A stretch of DNA of 48,182 nt, from assembly GCA_018335895.1 (NCBI GenBank), contig JAGXQU010000083.1, forward strand, positions 1 through 48,182, given 5' to 3'. The position numbers were made by a program, and so were the translations under genes. The DNA is from Hyphomicrobiales bacterium. GTDB lineage: Bacteria > Pseudomonadota > Alphaproteobacteria > Rhizobiales > Xanthobacteraceae. Positions 25,489 to 35,671 of the stretch are shown here, in pieces. How positions within the stretch are numbered: position 1 is the first letter of the stretch; every line of letters starts with the position of its first letter. The notes below the pieces were generated by a model. It ran no database searches. It was not told the origin of the DNA and was given only the letters and a program-made list of their open reading frames with translations.

Positions 25489-26522
25489 ACTCCCGTCTCG
25501 TGTCCGCAGAGCAGCGCGACGACGATCCGGCGGAAGCTTCGCTTCGCCCGCAAAAGCTTTCCGAATTCATCGGGCAGCAGCAGGCGCGCTCCAACCTTTC
25601 CGTCTTCATCGAGGCGGCGAAAGCGCGCAAGGAAGCGCTGGACCATGTGTTGCTCGTCGGCCCGCCGGGCCTCGGCAAGACCACGCTCGCGCAGATCGTG
25701 GCGCGCGAACTCGGCGTGAACTTCCGCGCCACTTCCGGCCCGGTGATCGCGAAGGCCGGTGATCTCGCAGCACTCCTCACCAATCTCGAAGACCGCGATG
25801 TGCTTTTCATCGACGAGATCCATCGTCTCAATCCGCACATCGAGGAAGTGCTCTATCCGGCGATGGAGGACTTTCAGCTCGATCTCATCATCGGCGAAGG
25901 TCCGGCCGCGCGCTCGGTGAAGATTGAACTCGCGAAATTCACGCTCGTCGGTGCGACCACGCGCTCGGGGCTTCTCACCACGCCACTGCGCGACCGCTTC
26001 GGCATCCCCGTTCGGTTGGGCTTCTATGAAGTGGACGAGCTTGAGACCATCGTCGAGCGCGGCGCGAGGGTGCTCGGCATCGGCATCGGCAAGGACGGCG
26101 CGCGCGAGATCGCGAAACGCGCGCGCGGCACGCCGCGCATCGCGGGACGTCTGCTCAAGCGCGTGCGCGACTTCGCGTCGGTCGACAAGGTTTCTACGAT
26201 CGACGCGAAGGCCGCCGATCGCGCGCTCTCGCAACTCGAAGTCGATGCCGCCGGGCTAGACGCGATGGATCGGCGCTACCTTCGCATCATCTCCGATCAT
26301 TATGACGGCGGGCCGGTCGGGATCGAGACGATCTCGGCAGCACTTTCCGAACCGCGTGACGCGCTCGAGGACATCATCGAGCCGTTCCTGATCCAGCGCG
26401 GCTTCATCCAGCGCACGCCGCGCGGCCGCATCATGACGTCGCATGCCTATAAGCATCTCGGTCTCACGGAGCCGAAGCGGGACGCTTCGCAGATGCCGCT
26501 GTTCGATCAGGGCGAGGAATAG
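25485..26522 (+). CDS. ruvB: Holliday junction branch migration ATPase RuvB
   Basis: 345-residue AAA+ motor. Walker [10 protein letters not shown] (59-67), Walker B LFIDEIH (107-113), sensor 1 VGATTRSG, arginine finger region DRFGIPVRL, and the winged-helix C terminus with [10 protein letters not shown]. The RuvAB complex drives branch migration during recombination and fork repair. The start ATG overlaps the ruvA stop; ybgC follows two bases after the TAG. Confidence 0.97.
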   Translation: MNSRLVSAEQRDDDPAEASLRPQKLSEFIGQQQARSNLSVFIEAAKARKEALDHVLLVGPPGLGKTTLAQIVARELGVNFRATSGPVIAKAGDLAALLTNLEDRDVLFIDEIHRLNPHIEEVLYPAMEDFQLDLIIGEGPAARSVKIELAKFTLVGATTRSGLLTTPLRDRFGIPVRLGFYEVDELETIVERGARVLGIGIGKDGAREIAKRARGTPRIAGRLLKRVRDFASVDKVSTIDAKAADRALSQLEVDAAGLDAMDRRYLRIISDHYDGGPVGIETISAALSEPRDALEDIIEPFLIQRGFIQRTPRGRIMTSHAYKHLGLTEPKRDASQMPLFDQGEE

Positions 26523-26524
26523 GG

Positions 26525-26986
26525 ATGCCGGATAATTGGCCCGATCTCGCAGGGCGCATCGAAAACGGCCGGCACGTCATGGCGGTGCGCGTCTATTATG
26601 AGGACACGGATTTTTCCGGCGTCGTCTATCACGCGAGCTATCTGCGCTTCATGGAGCGCGGCCGTACGGATTTTCTCCGTCTGCTCGGCGTCGATCATCG
26701 CGCGCTGTTCGAGGAGGCCGGGAAGGAAGCGCCGGGTTTCGCCTTCGTCGTGCGCTCGATGAACATCGAGTACCTGAAACCAGCGCATATGGACGACGTG
26801 CTGACGATCATAACCTCGCCGGCGGAAGCCGCGGGTGCGTCGCTCACGCTGAAGCAGGAAGTTTTTCGCGGCGAGACGCTGCTCCTGGAAGCGATGGTGA
26901 AGGCCGCATTCGTGTCCGGCGGACGCGCCCGGCGCATTCCGGAGGCGCTGCGCAAGGCCATGTCGCCGGACGCCTTATCTCGCTAA
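26525..26986 (+). CDS. ybgC: Tol-Pal-associated acyl-CoA thioesterase
   Basis: 153-residue hotdog-fold thioesterase. The signature VYYEDTDFSGVVYHASYLRFMERGRT (starting near residue 23) contains the catalytic Asp of the 4-hydroxybenzoyl-CoA thioesterase group. It hydrolyses short- to medium-chain acyl-CoA or acyl-ACP in the cytosol and accompanies tol-pal genes in most proteobacteria. It is the last gene of the ruvCAB cluster and lies 210 bases before tolQ. An internal ATG at 26579 is a possible shorter start that would remove the first 18 residues. Confidence 0.92.
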   Translation: MPDNWPDLAGRIENGRHVMAVRVYYEDTDFSGVVYHASYLRFMERGRTDFLRLLGVDHRALFEEAGKEAPGFAFVVRSMNIEYLKPAHMDDVLTIITSPAEAAGASLTLKQEVFRGETLLLEAMVKAAFVSGGRARRIPEALRKAMSPDALSR

Positions 26987-27196
26987 CTACTTGTTAACCG
27001 TGTAAGCCCTTCTCTCTGGCGTGCGGCCCAGAGGGTCGCGCCCCAGTTTGGACAGATTCTGTGCCGTATTGACGGGGCCAGGCGAGAGCGGGTGCAGGGC
27101 AAGCCGAATTGCCGTCCTCTGCGCATAAAAACCCGCACGTTTGAACCCAATCCCGAATGCGGTGCGAGACGCGATTGCGATCGCTGAGGACCTTTG

Positions 27197-27988
27197 ATGG
27201 CCGATCTTCTTACCCAATTCCTGAGCGAAGTTTCGCTCTGGCTTTCTTTCGGACTACCCGATTTCGTAGCGCAGGCAGCGCCCACGGCTCCCGTTACGCA
27301 GGAGACGATCGGCGCGCCCGTGAACATTTCGCTCTGGGCGCTGTTCTGGCAAGCGCATCTCGTCGTGAAGGGCGTGATGATCGGGCTTCTGGTCGCGTCG
27401 GTCTGGGTCTGGGCCATCGTGATCGACAAGACGATCCTTTATATGCGTACGCGCCGGCAGATGGATCGCTTCGAGCAGGCGTTCTGGTCGGGCGATAGCC
27501 TCGAGGATCTCTACCGTTCGCTTTCCGCGAAGCCGGCCTATGCAGCGGCTGCGCTCTTCGTCGCGGCTATGCGCGAATGGAAGCGGACCTATGAGGGCGG
27601 CGGCAAGGCCATCGGCACGCTTACGCAGCGCATCGAGAAGGTGATGAACGTCACGATCACCCGCGAGGTGGACCGGCTCGAGCGTCGGCTTCTGGTGCTT
27701 GCGACCGTCGGCTCGGCCGGCCCTTTCATCGGGCTGTTCGGTACGGTCTGGGGCATCATGACGAGCTTCCAGTCGATCGCCGCTTCCAAGAACACGAGTC
27801 TCGCGGTGGTTGCGCCCGGTATCGCGGAGGCGCTGTTTGCCACCGCCATCGGCCTGGTCGCCGCCATACCGGCGACCATTTTCTATAACAAGTTCATTTC
27901 CGAGGTGAACCGCCTTGCCCAGCGCATGGAAGGTTTCGCCGACGAATTCTCCGCGATCCTGTCGCGGCAGGTTGACGAGAATTCCTGA
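27197..27988 (+). CDS. tolQ: Tol-Pal proton channel subunit TolQ
   Basis: 263-residue inner-membrane protein with three helices (about 57-80, 165-190 and 205-230). The channel motif [21 protein letters not shown] and the following [21 protein letters not shown] are diagnostic of TolQ/ExbB. With TolR it uses the proton gradient to energise TolA. Start set at ATG 27197, with GAGGA six bases upstream; a TTG immediately before it is open but redundant. The 26987-27196 gap holds the small inverted repeat CTCTGG/CCAGAG and presumably the tol promoter, but no convincing -35/-10 was found. Confidence 0.96.
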   Translation: MADLLTQFLSEVSLWLSFGLPDFVAQAAPTAPVTQETIGAPVNISLWALFWQAHLVVKGVMIGLLVASVWVWAIVIDKTILYMRTRRQMDRFEQAFWSGDSLEDLYRSLSAKPAYAAAALFVAAMREWKRTYEGGGKAIGTLTQRIEKVMNVTITREVDRLERRLLVLATVGSAGPFIGLFGTVWGIMTSFQSIAASKNTSLAVVAPGIAEALFATAIGLVAAIPATIFYNKFISEVNRLAQRMEGFADEFSAILSRQVDENS

Positions 27989-27997
27989 GGTCTCGCG

Positions 27998-28441
27998 ATG
28001 GGTATGAGCGGTGGTTCGGGAGCAGGCGAGCGGCGTTCGTCGCGCGTGCGCGGACGCGGGGTAAGCGCGGAAATCAACGTGACGCCGCTGGTCGACGTCA
28101 TGCTCGTGCTCCTGATTATTTTCATGATCTCGGCGCCGTTGCTCACCGTCGGCGTGCCGATCGATCTGCCGCAGAGCCAGGCGAAATCGCTAGATCAGGA
28201 GCGGGAGCCGCTGACGCTGTCGGTCAACGACAAGGGTCAGGTGTTCCTGCAAAACACCGAGATCAAGATCGAGGAACTCGTCGACAAGCTGAAAGCGGTA
28301 GCGAAGCAGGGCACCGAGGAGCGCATTTATGTGCGCGGCGACAAGAAGGTCGACTACGGCACGGTGATGAAGGTGATGGGACGTTTGCAGGCCGCAGGCT
28401 ACCGCAAGGTCGCGCTCGTCACCGAGATTGAAGGATCCTGA
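27998..28441 (+). CDS. tolR: Tol-Pal subunit TolR
   Basis: 147 residues. One N-terminal helix (about 29-52) with the proton-carrying Asp33 in TPLVDVMLVLLIIFM, preceded by a basic, glycine-rich cytoplasmic tail, then the periplasmic ExbD/TolR domain (about 60-145) ending RKVALVTEIEGS. It sits nine bases after tolQ and eight before tolA. It forms the TolQ-TolR motor. Confidence 0.96.
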   Translation: MGMSGGSGAGERRSSRVRGRGVSAEINVTPLVDVMLVLLIIFMISAPLLTVGVPIDLPQSQAKSLDQEREPLTLSVNDKGQVFLQNTEIKIEELVDKLKAVAKQGTEERIYVRGDKKVDYGTVMKVMGRLQAAGYRKVALVTEIEGS

Positions 28442-28449
28442 CGGGATAC

Positions 28450-29337
28450 ATGCGCCCCGGCTTTACGATCTCGACCGCATTTCACGCCGTCGTCCTCGGC
28501 TGGGGGCTGATCCATTTCGCCTCCGTGAAGCCGGTCGAGGCGCCGCCGGCCGAGTCCCTGCCGATCGATCTCGTTTCGATTTCAGAGTTCACGAAGGCGA
28601 AGCAGGGTAATCCCAAGCCCGAGAAACAGCCGCAGCCCGAGAAGCAGGTCGATAAGCAGGCCGAGCCGAAAGAGAAGGCCGATCCGAGTCTGCCGGTGAA
28701 GAACAAGGACGTGAAATCGATGCCTCCTCCGCCGCCCTCCGAGCAGGCCGAGAAAAAGAAGGAAGAGCCGAAGAAAGAGGATCAGGCCAAGCCGGATCCG
28801 AAGCTCGAAGAAGACGCCATCGCGAAGAAGCTCGCGGAGCAGAAGAAGGCCGAGAAGAAGGAAACGCCGAAAAAGGTCGTGAAGGAAAAAGCGCCTCCGG
28901 TGAAAACCAAGCACGAGTTCGATCCCGACCGTATCGCCGAGCTGCTCGATCGCCGCGCGCCTTCGCGCAAACAGAATGCCGGCGAGCAGAAGTCGAATGC
29001 CGGTCTGGGTACGCCGAAGGGGCAGGATTCGACGCTTTCCATGAGCGAGCTCGACGCGTTCCGGCGGCAGGTCGAGAAGTGCTGGAACGTCTTGCCGGGG
29101 GCGGGCAATCTGGACCGGTCGCGCGTTGAATTGCGGATCACATTAAATCCGGACGGCACGCTGGCTTCGTCGCCGCAAATCTACAAGGCGGCGACCGGGC
29201 CCAATGCGCAGGCGACTTCGGAAAGCGCGGTTCGTGCGGTGATCACCTGCGGGCCGTATAAGATGTTCAGGCCCCAGACTTATGCGAGTTGGAAAGACAT
29301 GATCGTCGGCTTCGAGCCGAATTCCGGCAGCTACTGA
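28450..29337 (+). CDS. tolA: Tol-Pal envelope-spanning protein TolA
   Basis: 295 residues. Domain I is one N-terminal helix (about 9-26, STAFHAVVLGWGLIHFAS). Domain II is a long charged Lys/Glu/Pro/Gln segment (about 45-165) that spans the periplasm. Domain III (about 195-290) is the C-terminal TolA/TonB-type fold with LDAFRRQVEKCWNVLPGAG and VRAVITCGPYKMFRP; the two cysteines can form a disulfide. TolA links the TolQR motor to TolB-Pal at the outer membrane. Part of the tolQ-tolR-tolA-tolB transcript. Confidence 0.95.
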   Translation: MRPGFTISTAFHAVVLGWGLIHFASVKPVEAPPAESLPIDLVSISEFTKAKQGNPKPEKQPQPEKQVDKQAEPKEKADPSLPVKNKDVKSMPPPPPSEQAEKKKEEPKKEDQAKPDPKLEEDAIAKKLAEQKKAEKKETPKKVVKEKAPPVKTKHEFDPDRIAELLDRRAPSRKQNAGEQKSNAGLGTPKGQDSTLSMSELDAFRRQVEKCWNVLPGAGNLDRSRVELRITLNPDGTLASSPQIYKAATGPNAQATSESAVRAVITCGPYKMFRPQTYASWKDMIVGFEPNSGSY

Positions 29338-29367
29338 TCAGGTTCGATTGAAGAGGACAGGACGCCA

Positions 29368-30696
29368 ATGACGTTCGCATTTTCCCGTCGCCATCTTTTG
29401 CTTGGAGCCGGCAGCACGGCGGCGCTCGCGCTCGCTTCGCCGCGCCCCACTTTCGCGCAAACCCGTATCGATATCACGCGCGGCACCGTGCAGCCGTTGC
29501 CGATCGCGATCACGGATTTCGTGGGCGAACAGGATGCCGGCCGTGGCATCACCGGCGTGATTACGAATAACTTGCGCCGCTCGGGCCTGTTCGCGCCGGT
29601 TGATCAGGCCGCGTTTATCGAGCGCGTCACCAATATCGACGTTTCGCCGCGCTTTCAGGACTGGCGCGTCATCAACGCGCAGACGCTGGTTACGGGCCGC
29701 GTGCAGCGGCAGGGCGACGGTCGCTTTCAGGTCGCTTTCCGGCTCTGGGACATTTCCGCCGGGCAGTATCTGATCGGCCAGCAGTTCCTGACGCAGCCGG
29801 AAAATTGGCGGCGCATCGCGCACATCATTTCCGATCTCATCTATCAGCGGCTGACCGGCGAGAAGGGCTATTTCGACACGCGGATCGTTTTCATCGACGA
29901 GACCGGGCCGAAAGACAAACGCAACAAGCGCCTCGCGATCATGGATCAGGACGGCGCGAACGTGCGCTATCTCACGCGCGGCGACGAGCTTGTGCTGACG
30001 CCGCGCTTCAGCCCCACCAATCAGGACGTCACCTATATGTCCTATGGCCGCGGCGACCAGCCGCCGCGCGTCATGCTGATGAATATCGAAAGCGGACAGC
30101 GCGAAGTGGTCGGCGATTTTCCGAACATGGCGTTCAGCCCGCGCTTCTCGCCGAGCGGACAGGGCGTCATCATGAGCCTGCAGGAGCAGGGCGCTTCCAA
30201 CATCTTCACGATGGATCTGCGCACCAAGCGGCTCGCGCGCCTCACCTCGACGCAGGCGATCAACACCGCGCCCTCCTATTCGCCGGACGGGCAGCAGATC
30301 GTGTTCGAATCCGATCGCGGCGGCTCGCAGCAGCTTTATGTGATGAGCGCCGACGGCTCGAACCAGCGCCGCATCTCGCCGCCGGACGGCGGCCGTTACT
30401 CCACCCCGGTCTGGTCGCCGCGCGGCGACGTGATCGCGTTCACGAAACAGGGCAGCGGATCGTTCTCCATCGGCGTCATGCGCACCGATGGCTCGGGCGA
30501 GCGCATTCTCACAGAAGGCTTCCATAACGAGGGGCCGACCTGGTCGCCGAACGGCCGCGTGCTGATGTTCTTCCGCGACCCGGGCGGCAATGCCGGCCCG
30601 AAGCTCTTTACCGTCGATCTCACCGGCTACAACGAGTTGCAGGTCCCGACCCCGGCTTATGCGTCCGACCCGGCGTGGTCGCCGCCGCTGTCGTGA
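29368..30696 (+). CDS. tolB: Tol-Pal periplasmic protein TolB (Tat-like signal)
   Basis: 442 residues: N-terminal domain (about 31-170) followed by a beta-propeller of DPP/TolB repeats (about 180-440), including [42 protein letters not shown] and [13 protein letters not shown]. TolB binds Pal and TolA in the periplasm. The signal peptide begins [16 protein letters not shown], a twin-arginine motif, and should be cut after TFA. Export by Tat is inferred. ATG at 29368 has GAGGACAGGA upstream; the gap after tolA is 30 bases. Confidence 0.95.
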   Translation: MTFAFSRRHLLLGAGSTAALALASPRPTFAQTRIDITRGTVQPLPIAITDFVGEQDAGRGITGVITNNLRRSGLFAPVDQAAFIERVTNIDVSPRFQDWRVINAQTLVTGRVQRQGDGRFQVAFRLWDISAGQYLIGQQFLTQPENWRRIAHIISDLIYQRLTGEKGYFDTRIVFIDETGPKDKRNKRLAIMDQDGANVRYLTRGDELVLTPRFSPTNQDVTYMSYGRGDQPPRVMLMNIESGQREVVGDFPNMAFSPRFSPSGQGVIMSLQEQGASNIFTMDLRTKRLARLTSTQAINTAPSYSPDGQQIVFESDRGGSQQLYVMSADGSNQRRISPPDGGRYSTPVWSPRGDVIAFTKQGSGSFSIGVMRTDGSGERILTEGFHNEGPTWSPNGRVLMFFRDPGGNAGPKLFTVDLTGYNELQVPTPAYASDPAWSPPLS

Positions 30697-30853
30697 GATT
30701 TCGCCTTTGGCCTGATGCCTGAAGCGGTTCCCGTTTACCCCGCGCTAACCATGCGTTGCGGAATCGGCCCGAAAACGCCCTGTTTGCGCGCCCTCACCGT
30801 GCCGCAAAGATTTCGTCAAGGTTGATGGAATATTCGAAATTTGAGGGGTTTTC

Positions 30854-30879
30854 GGCCGGTTAGGGCTGTTCGACCGGCC
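30854..30879 (+). promoter_or_regulatory. Hairpin between tolB and pal
   Basis: Stem GGCCGGT/ACCGGCC (30854-30860 and 30873-30879) with a 12-base loop and only TTTG after it, 27 bases before the pal start. It may be a weak terminator of tolB or a leader stem of pal. The rest of 30697-30906 shows no gene. Confidence 0.4.
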
Positions 30880-30906
30880 TTTGTGGGAATTTTGGGAGTA
30901 ATCGGT

Positions 30907-31407
30907 ATGACGGGTGTGATGCGGCTCGTTCGTGGCGTGCGCTTTGCCTCGCTCTTTGCGCTGATGCTTGCGGTTGCGGCTTGTTCGACGAACCAGAACG
31001 CGAGCGATACGAACAATCCGAATGCGTCGGCGCCTCCGGGCAGTGCGCAGGATTTCGTCGTGAACGTCGGCGACCGCGTGTTCTTCGAGAGCGATCAGTC
31101 CGATCTCACGCCGCAGGCCCGCGCGACGCTCGACAAGCAGGTGCAGTGGCTGCAGCAGTATGCGCAGTACTCTTTCACCGTCGAAGGTCACGCCGACGAA
31201 CGCGGCACGCGCGAATACAACATCGCTCTCGGCGCACGCCGCGCACAGACGGTACGCGACTATCTGGTGTCGCGCGGTATCCCCGCGCAGCGGATGCGCA
31301 CGATCTCCTACGGCAAGGAGCGTCCGGTCGCAGTCTGTAATGACATCTCCTGCTGGTCTCAGAACCGGCGCGCGGTCACGGTGCTGAATAGCGCTCCGGG
31401 ATCCTAA
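30907..31407 (+). CDS. pal: Peptidoglycan-associated lipoprotein Pal
   Basis: 166-residue outer-membrane lipoprotein. The signal peptide ends in the lipobox AVAAC, lipid on Cys26; a Ser/Asn/Pro linker follows, then the OmpA-like domain with VEGHADERGTREYNIALGAR, which holds the Asp/Arg pair binding diaminopimelate. Start set at ATG 30907, with GGGAGT seven to eight bases upstream; a longer frame from 30841 would only add untypical sequence. Followed by its own terminator (31446-31475), so it forms a separate unit from cpoB. Confidence 0.97.
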   Translation: MTGVMRLVRGVRFASLFALMLAVAACSTNQNASDTNNPNASAPPGSAQDFVVNVGDRVFFESDQSDLTPQARATLDKQVQWLQQYAQYSFTVEGHADERGTREYNIALGARRAQTVRDYLVSRGIPAQRMRTISYGKERPVAVCNDISCWSQNRRAVTVLNSAPGS

Positions 31408-31445
31408 ACGCGGCTAATTCTTCGGTCGGAAAATCGACGATCTGC

Positions 31446-31475
31446 AAAAGTCCGCCTTGGCGGACTTTTGTGTTT
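31446..31475 (+). terminator. Rho-independent terminator of pal
   Basis: AAAAGTCCGC/GCGGACTTTT with a four-base loop CTTG, followed by GTGTTTT. It lies 38 bases after the pal stop. Confidence 0.85.
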
Positions 31476-31573
31476 TATGTCTCCCGCTGCGGGGGGCGTT
31501 CTCCATGGACCGCCCGCTTCTACTTTCCGGGAACGGCCCTAAATTGGGCCAAAACGGGTTCCAACGCTTGGTT

Positions 31574-32518
31574 ATGATGATGGCACGCACGCTTTTACCG
31601 CTCGCACTTGTCGCCGCGATTTTTGCGGCACAGCCGGCGCAGGCACAGTTTCCCTTCGGCAGCCGGCAGCAGCCGCAGCAGGAAGTGCCGGGCGAAAGCG
31701 ATCTCTCGATCAGGGTTGGGCGTCTCGAGGCGCAGCTTCGGGAACTTACCGGCCAGATCGAGCAGTTGCAGTATCAGAACCAGCAATTGCAACAGCAGCT
31801 CCAGACGTTGCAGGGCGGTGCGGCGCCCGCGCAGCAGAAGTCCGTGCAGCGGCCGCAGCAGCAATCGGCGCCGCCGCCATTGCAGCAACAGCAGATGCCT
31901 CCGCCGGTGCAGCAACAGCAACTGCCGCCCCAATCGGGTGACGCTTTCGACCCGAACCAGAATCCGAATGCGCCTGGCAGCCCGCGCAACCTCGGGCAGC
32001 TTCCGCAGAAGCAGCAGGGACCGCTGGTGCTTTCGCCGAACCAGAACCAAAATACCGATTTGCCGCCGCCGCAACAGCAGCAACAACAGGCTCCCGCGCC
32101 GGTGCAGCAACAGCAGGCCGTGCTGCCGCCGTCGAACAGCCCGAAGGACGCTTACGACCTCGCATATGGCTATGTTCTGCGGCGCGACTATGCGCTCGCC
32201 GAACAGTCGTTCCGCGCCTTCCTCGATCAGCATGCGGGCGACCGCAACGCGCCGGTTGCAACCTATTGGCTCGGCGAAAGCCTGTTTCAGCAGAAGAAGT
32301 ACAGCGACGCGGCGAATGTGTTTCTGGAAATCTACAAACAGTATCCGCAAAGCCAGCGTGCGCCGGATTCGCTACTGCGGCTCGGACAGTCGCTGGCGCA
32401 GCTCGGCAACAAGGAAGGCGCTTGCGGTTCGCTCGGCGCAGTGGTTTCCAAGTATCCGAAGGCCTCGGCCAACTTGAAGAAGAGCGCTGCGGATGAGCAA
32501 AAAAGGCTCGGCTGCTGA
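31574..32518 (+). CDS. cpoB: Cell division coordinator CpoB (YbgF)
   Basis: 314 residues. Signal peptide (about 1-24) ending AQAQ, then the YbgF trimerisation coiled coil (about 42-80), a long Gln/Pro low-complexity linker (about 85-190), and C-terminal TPR repeats (about 195-312) with YDLAYGYVLRRDYALAEQSF and KYPKASANLKKS. CpoB binds TolA and coordinates Tol-Pal with peptidoglycan synthesis at division. Start taken as the first of three ATGs in a row (31574, 31577, 31580); none has a strong ribosome site. Its last 26 bases overlap tilS. Confidence 0.9.
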   Translation: MMMARTLLPLALVAAIFAAQPAQAQFPFGSRQQPQQEVPGESDLSIRVGRLEAQLRELTGQIEQLQYQNQQLQQQLQTLQGGAAPAQQKSVQRPQQQSAPPPLQQQQMPPPVQQQQLPPQSGDAFDPNQNPNAPGSPRNLGQLPQKQQGPLVLSPNQNQNTDLPPPQQQQQQAPAPVQQQQAVLPPSNSPKDAYDLAYGYVLRRDYALAEQSFRAFLDQHAGDRNAPVATYWLGESLFQQKKYSDAANVFLEIYKQYPQSQRAPDSLLRLGQSLAQLGNKEGACGSLGAVVSKYPKASANLKKSAADEQKRLGC

Positions 32519-33545
32519 CAAATCCCCGATCGCGGAGAGCGAACTCCCCGCGCTGTTCGAGCCGTTCGCAAATTCGAAAAAGACATTGCTTGCCGTTTCC
32601 GGCGGCCCCGACTCGACCGCATTGCTCGTGCTTGCAGCGAAATGGCGCGCGAGGCAGGACCGCGGTCCGGAACTGATCGCGGCGACGATCGATCACAAGC
32701 TTCGCTCTGCTTCGAAGGCAGAAGCGAAAACGGTTGCGAAGCTCGCAGCATCGCTCGGCATTGCGCATCGCATTCTCGAATGGAAGGGCAAAAAGCCGGT
32801 CACGGGCGTGCAGGAGGCGGCGCGCGAAGTGCGCTTTGCGATGTTCTCGAAACTCGCAAAAGAAATCGGCGCCGACCAGTTGATGACCGCGCACACCCGC
32901 GACGATCAGGCGGAGACGGTTCTGCACCGCATGGGCCGCGGTTCGGGAATTGGCGGTCTCGCCGGCATCCGGCGCAAGCATGTCCGCGACGGTCTCGGGC
33001 TCGCGCGGCCGTTTCTCGATCTGCCGAAGGCGCGGCTGGTCGCGACCTTGAAGAAGCTGCGCATTCCGTTTGCGACCGACCCGACGAACAAGGATACGAA
33101 ATATCTCCGGGCGCGGCTCAGGAAGCTCGCGCCGCTGCTTGCGAAGGAAGGCATCGATGCCGCCAATCTTGCGCTGATGGCAAAACGCCTCGGGCGGGCG
33201 AATGCGGCGCTCAATCGTCTTGCCGACGAAGCCGCCTTTGCCTTGCGTGCCGGCAGCGAGGCCGGCCGTGCCTTCGAGGCGCGGGGCTTCTTCCTGATGC
33301 CGGAGGAGCTTTCGATCCGGATGCTGCGTAACGCGGTCGATGCCGAAGGCATTGAGGGGCCTTCCGAGCTCGCGAAAGTGGAGGCGCTTTATGACGCCCT
33401 CATGCGTGCCCATCTCGGCGGAGAGGAACTGCGCCGGACGCTTGCGGGCGCCCTCGTTTCGCTTACGGAAACAGCACTCGTTGTCGCAGCCGCGCCGCGA
33501 CGGAAATCGGCCTCCGGCGAGGTCAAAAGAGCGCGAACGGCCTGA
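32493..33545 (+). CDS. tilS: tRNA(Ile)-lysidine synthetase
   Basis: 350 residues. N-terminal PP-loop SGGPDS (36-41), then the PP-loop ATPase domain to about 215 with TAHTRDDQAETVLHR and the ATDPTNKDTKYLRARLR segment, then a helical region. TilS attaches lysine to C34 of the AUA-reading tRNA-Ile. The long C-terminal domain of the enterobacterial enzyme is shortened, as usual in this group. Its ATG lies inside cpoB (26-base overlap), which implies coupling. A 150-base gap with the weak inverted repeat CTTGCC/GGCAAG (33573-33592) leads to ftsH. Confidence 0.93.
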   Translation: MSKKGSAADKSPIAESELPALFEPFANSKKTLLAVSGGPDSTALLVLAAKWRARQDRGPELIAATIDHKLRSASKAEAKTVAKLAASLGIAHRILEWKGKKPVTGVQEAAREVRFAMFSKLAKEIGADQLMTAHTRDDQAETVLHRMGRGSGIGGLAGIRRKHVRDGLGLARPFLDLPKARLVATLKKLRIPFATDPTNKDTKYLRARLRKLAPLLAKEGIDAANLALMAKRLGRANAALNRLADEAAFALRAGSEAGRAFEARGFFLMPEELSIRMLRNAVDAEGIEGPSELAKVEALYDALMRAHLGGEELRRTLAGALVSLTETALVVAAAPRRKSASGEVKRARTA

Positions 33546-33695
33546 ATTCGTGCGCCGTTTCAGTCCTTTCGGCTTGCCGTTCCCTTGGCAAGGCGGGGGG
33601 TGACGCCTACATTCGAACGTAAACCGGCTTTAATCCGCCTCGGCTAGGCTGATGCCAAGGATTTCAGGCCCTCGGGCCCCCGCGAAAGGTCTTCA

Positions 33696-35615
33696 ATGAA
33701 CGCCAACCTGCGGAATTTCGCCCTCTGGGTGATCATCGTCCTCTTGCTGCTCGCGCTGTTCTCTCTGTTCCAGAACCCGACGCAGCGGCAGGCGACGAAC
33801 GACATCTCCTTCTCGCAGCTCCTCACGGAAGTCGATGCAGGCAAGGTGAGGGACGTCGTCATTCAGGGCCACGAGATCACCGGCACCTTCACGGACGGCC
33901 GCGCGTTCCAGACCTACGCGCCGAACGATCCGTCGCTGATCTCGCGCCTCTATGGCAAGAATGTCGCGATCACCGCGAAGCCGCAGGGCGAGCAGTTGCC
34001 GTGGTTCGTGTCGCTCCTGATCTCGTGGCTGCCGTTCATCGCGCTGATCGGCGTGTGGATTTTCCTGTCGCGACAGATGCAGGGCGCGGGCGGCAAGGCG
34101 ATGGGCTTCGGCAAATCGCGCGCGAAGATGCTCACCGAAGCGCATGGCCGCGTCACCTTCGAAGACGTTGCCGGCGTCGATGAGGCGAAATCCGATCTCG
34201 AAGAGATCGTCGAATTCCTGCGCGACCCGGGCAAGTTCCAGCGTCTCGGCGGACGCATTCCGCGCGGTGTGTTGCTCGTCGGACCTCCGGGCACGGGTAA
34301 AACGCTGATCGCGCGTGCCGTCGCGGGCGAAGCGAACGTACCCTTCTTCACGATCTCGGGCTCCGACTTCGTCGAAATGTTCGTGGGCGTCGGCGCGAGC
34401 CGCGTGCGCGACATGTTCGAGCAGGCGAAGAAGAATGCACCCTGCATCATCTTCATTGACGAAATCGACGCCGTCGGCCGCCATCGCGGTGCGGGCTTGG
34501 GCGGCGGCAACGACGAACGCGAGCAGACCCTGAACCAGTTGCTGGTCGAGATGGACGGCTTCGAAGCGAACGAAGGCATCATCCTGATCGCCGCAACCAA
34601 CCGTCCCGATGTGCTCGATCCCGCGCTCCTGCGTCCGGGCCGCTTCGACCGCCAGGTCGTGGTCCCGAACCCGGACGTCACCGGCCGCGAGCAGATCCTG
34701 AAGGTTCACGTGAAGAAGGTGCCGATTGCGCCGGACGTGAACTTGAAGACGGTTGCGCGCGGCACGCCCGGTTTCTCGGGTGCGGATCTCGCGAACCTCG
34801 TCAATGAAGCAGCCCTGATGGCCGCGCGCCGCAACAAGCGCATGGTCACGCAGCATGAATTCGAAGACGCAAAAGACAAGGTGATGATGGGCGCGGAGCG
34901 CCGCTCGCTCGTCATGACCGAGGAAGAGAAACTGCTCACCGCGTATCACGAGGGCGGCCACGCGCTGGTCGCGCTCAACGTGAGGGCGACCGATCCGGTG
35001 CACAAGGCGACCGTGATCCCGCGCGGCCGCGCGCTCGGCATGGTCATGCAGTTGCCGGAGCGCGACAAACTTTCGATGAGCTACGAACAGATGACCTCGC
35101 GTCTCGCGATCATGATGGGCGGCCGTGTCGCTGAGGAACTGATCTTCGGCCACGACAAGGTCACATCCGGCGCGCAGTCCGACATCGAGCAGGCGACCCG
35201 CCTTGCCCGCATGATGGTCACGCGCTGGGGCTTCTCGAAGGAACTCGGCACCGTCGCTTACGGCGAGAACCAGGAAGAAGTATTCCTCGGTCACTCGGTC
35301 TCGCGCACGCAGAATATCTCGGAGTCGACCGCGCAGAAGATCGACTCCGAAGTGCGCCGTCTTGTTGAAGCCGGCTACGACGAAGCGACGAAGATCATCA
35401 AGGAGAAGCGCGATCAACTCGAGGTGCTTGCAAAAGGCCTGATCGAGTACGAGACGCTCTCCGGCGATGAGATCAAGGATCTTCTCGACGGCCGTCCGCC
35501 GGTGCGTGGTGAAGCTGCCGAAGCGCCGGCGCCGCGCTCGACCGCCGTGCCCAAAGGAAATCGTCCGCGTCCGGGTTCTGCCCCCGGCCCGATGGAGCCG
35601 CAGCCGCAGAGCTGA
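33696..35615 (+). CDS. ftsH: ATP-dependent zinc metalloprotease FtsH
   Basis: 639-residue inner-membrane protease. Two helices (about 8-25 and 103-124) flank a periplasmic domain. The AAA module has Walker A GPPGTGKT (196-203), Walker B IIFIDEID and the second region of homology [20 protein letters not shown]. The protease zinc site is HEGGH (418-422). It degrades misfolded membrane proteins and regulatory substrates. The C-terminal tail (about 600-639) is Pro/Ala-rich. A terminator follows at 35635-35671, shared with the convergent secreted-protein gene. Confidence 0.98.
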   Translation: MNANLRNFALWVIIVLLLLALFSLFQNPTQRQATNDISFSQLLTEVDAGKVRDVVIQGHEITGTFTDGRAFQTYAPNDPSLISRLYGKNVAITAKPQGEQLPWFVSLLISWLPFIALIGVWIFLSRQMQGAGGKAMGFGKSRAKMLTEAHGRVTFEDVAGVDEAKSDLEEIVEFLRDPGKFQRLGGRIPRGVLLVGPPGTGKTLIARAVAGEANVPFFTISGSDFVEMFVGVGASRVRDMFEQAKKNAPCIIFIDEIDAVGRHRGAGLGGGNDEREQTLNQLLVEMDGFEANEGIILIAATNRPDVLDPALLRPGRFDRQVVVPNPDVTGREQILKVHVKKVPIAPDVNLKTVARGTPGFSGADLANLVNEAALMAARRNKRMVTQHEFEDAKDKVMMGAERRSLVMTEEEKLLTAYHEGGHALVALNVRATDPVHKATVIPRGRALGMVMQLPERDKLSMSYEQMTSRLAIMMGGRVAEELIFGHDKVTSGAQSDIEQATRLARMMVTRWGFSKELGTVAYGENQEEVFLGHSVSRTQNISESTAQKIDSEVRRLVEAGYDEATKIIKEKRDQLEVLAKGLIEYETLSGDEIKDLLDGRPPVRGEAAEAPAPRSTAVPKGNRPRPGSAPGPMEPQPQS

Positions 35616-35634
35616 TCTTCAGATTACGAGATAC

Positions 35635-35671
35635 AAATCACCCGGTACTCGTGCCGGGCGATTTTGTTTTT
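35635..35671 (+). terminator. Terminator of ftsH
   Basis: Stem AAATCACCCGG/CCGGGCGATTT with one mismatch and an eight-base loop, then TTGTTTTTA. On the minus strand it is preceded by A-rich sequence and could serve as a weaker terminator for the convergent gene ending at 35670. Confidence 0.75.

Noticed and set aside
31746-33413. 555-codon frame antisense to cpoB and tilS
   Set aside because: Spans two real genes in reverse; low-complexity Ala/Arg-rich product from the Gln/Pro codons of cpoB.
33693-35417. 574-codon frame antisense to ftsH
   Set aside because: Shadow of the ftsH codon pattern; no recognisable domain and it covers all key FtsH motifs.
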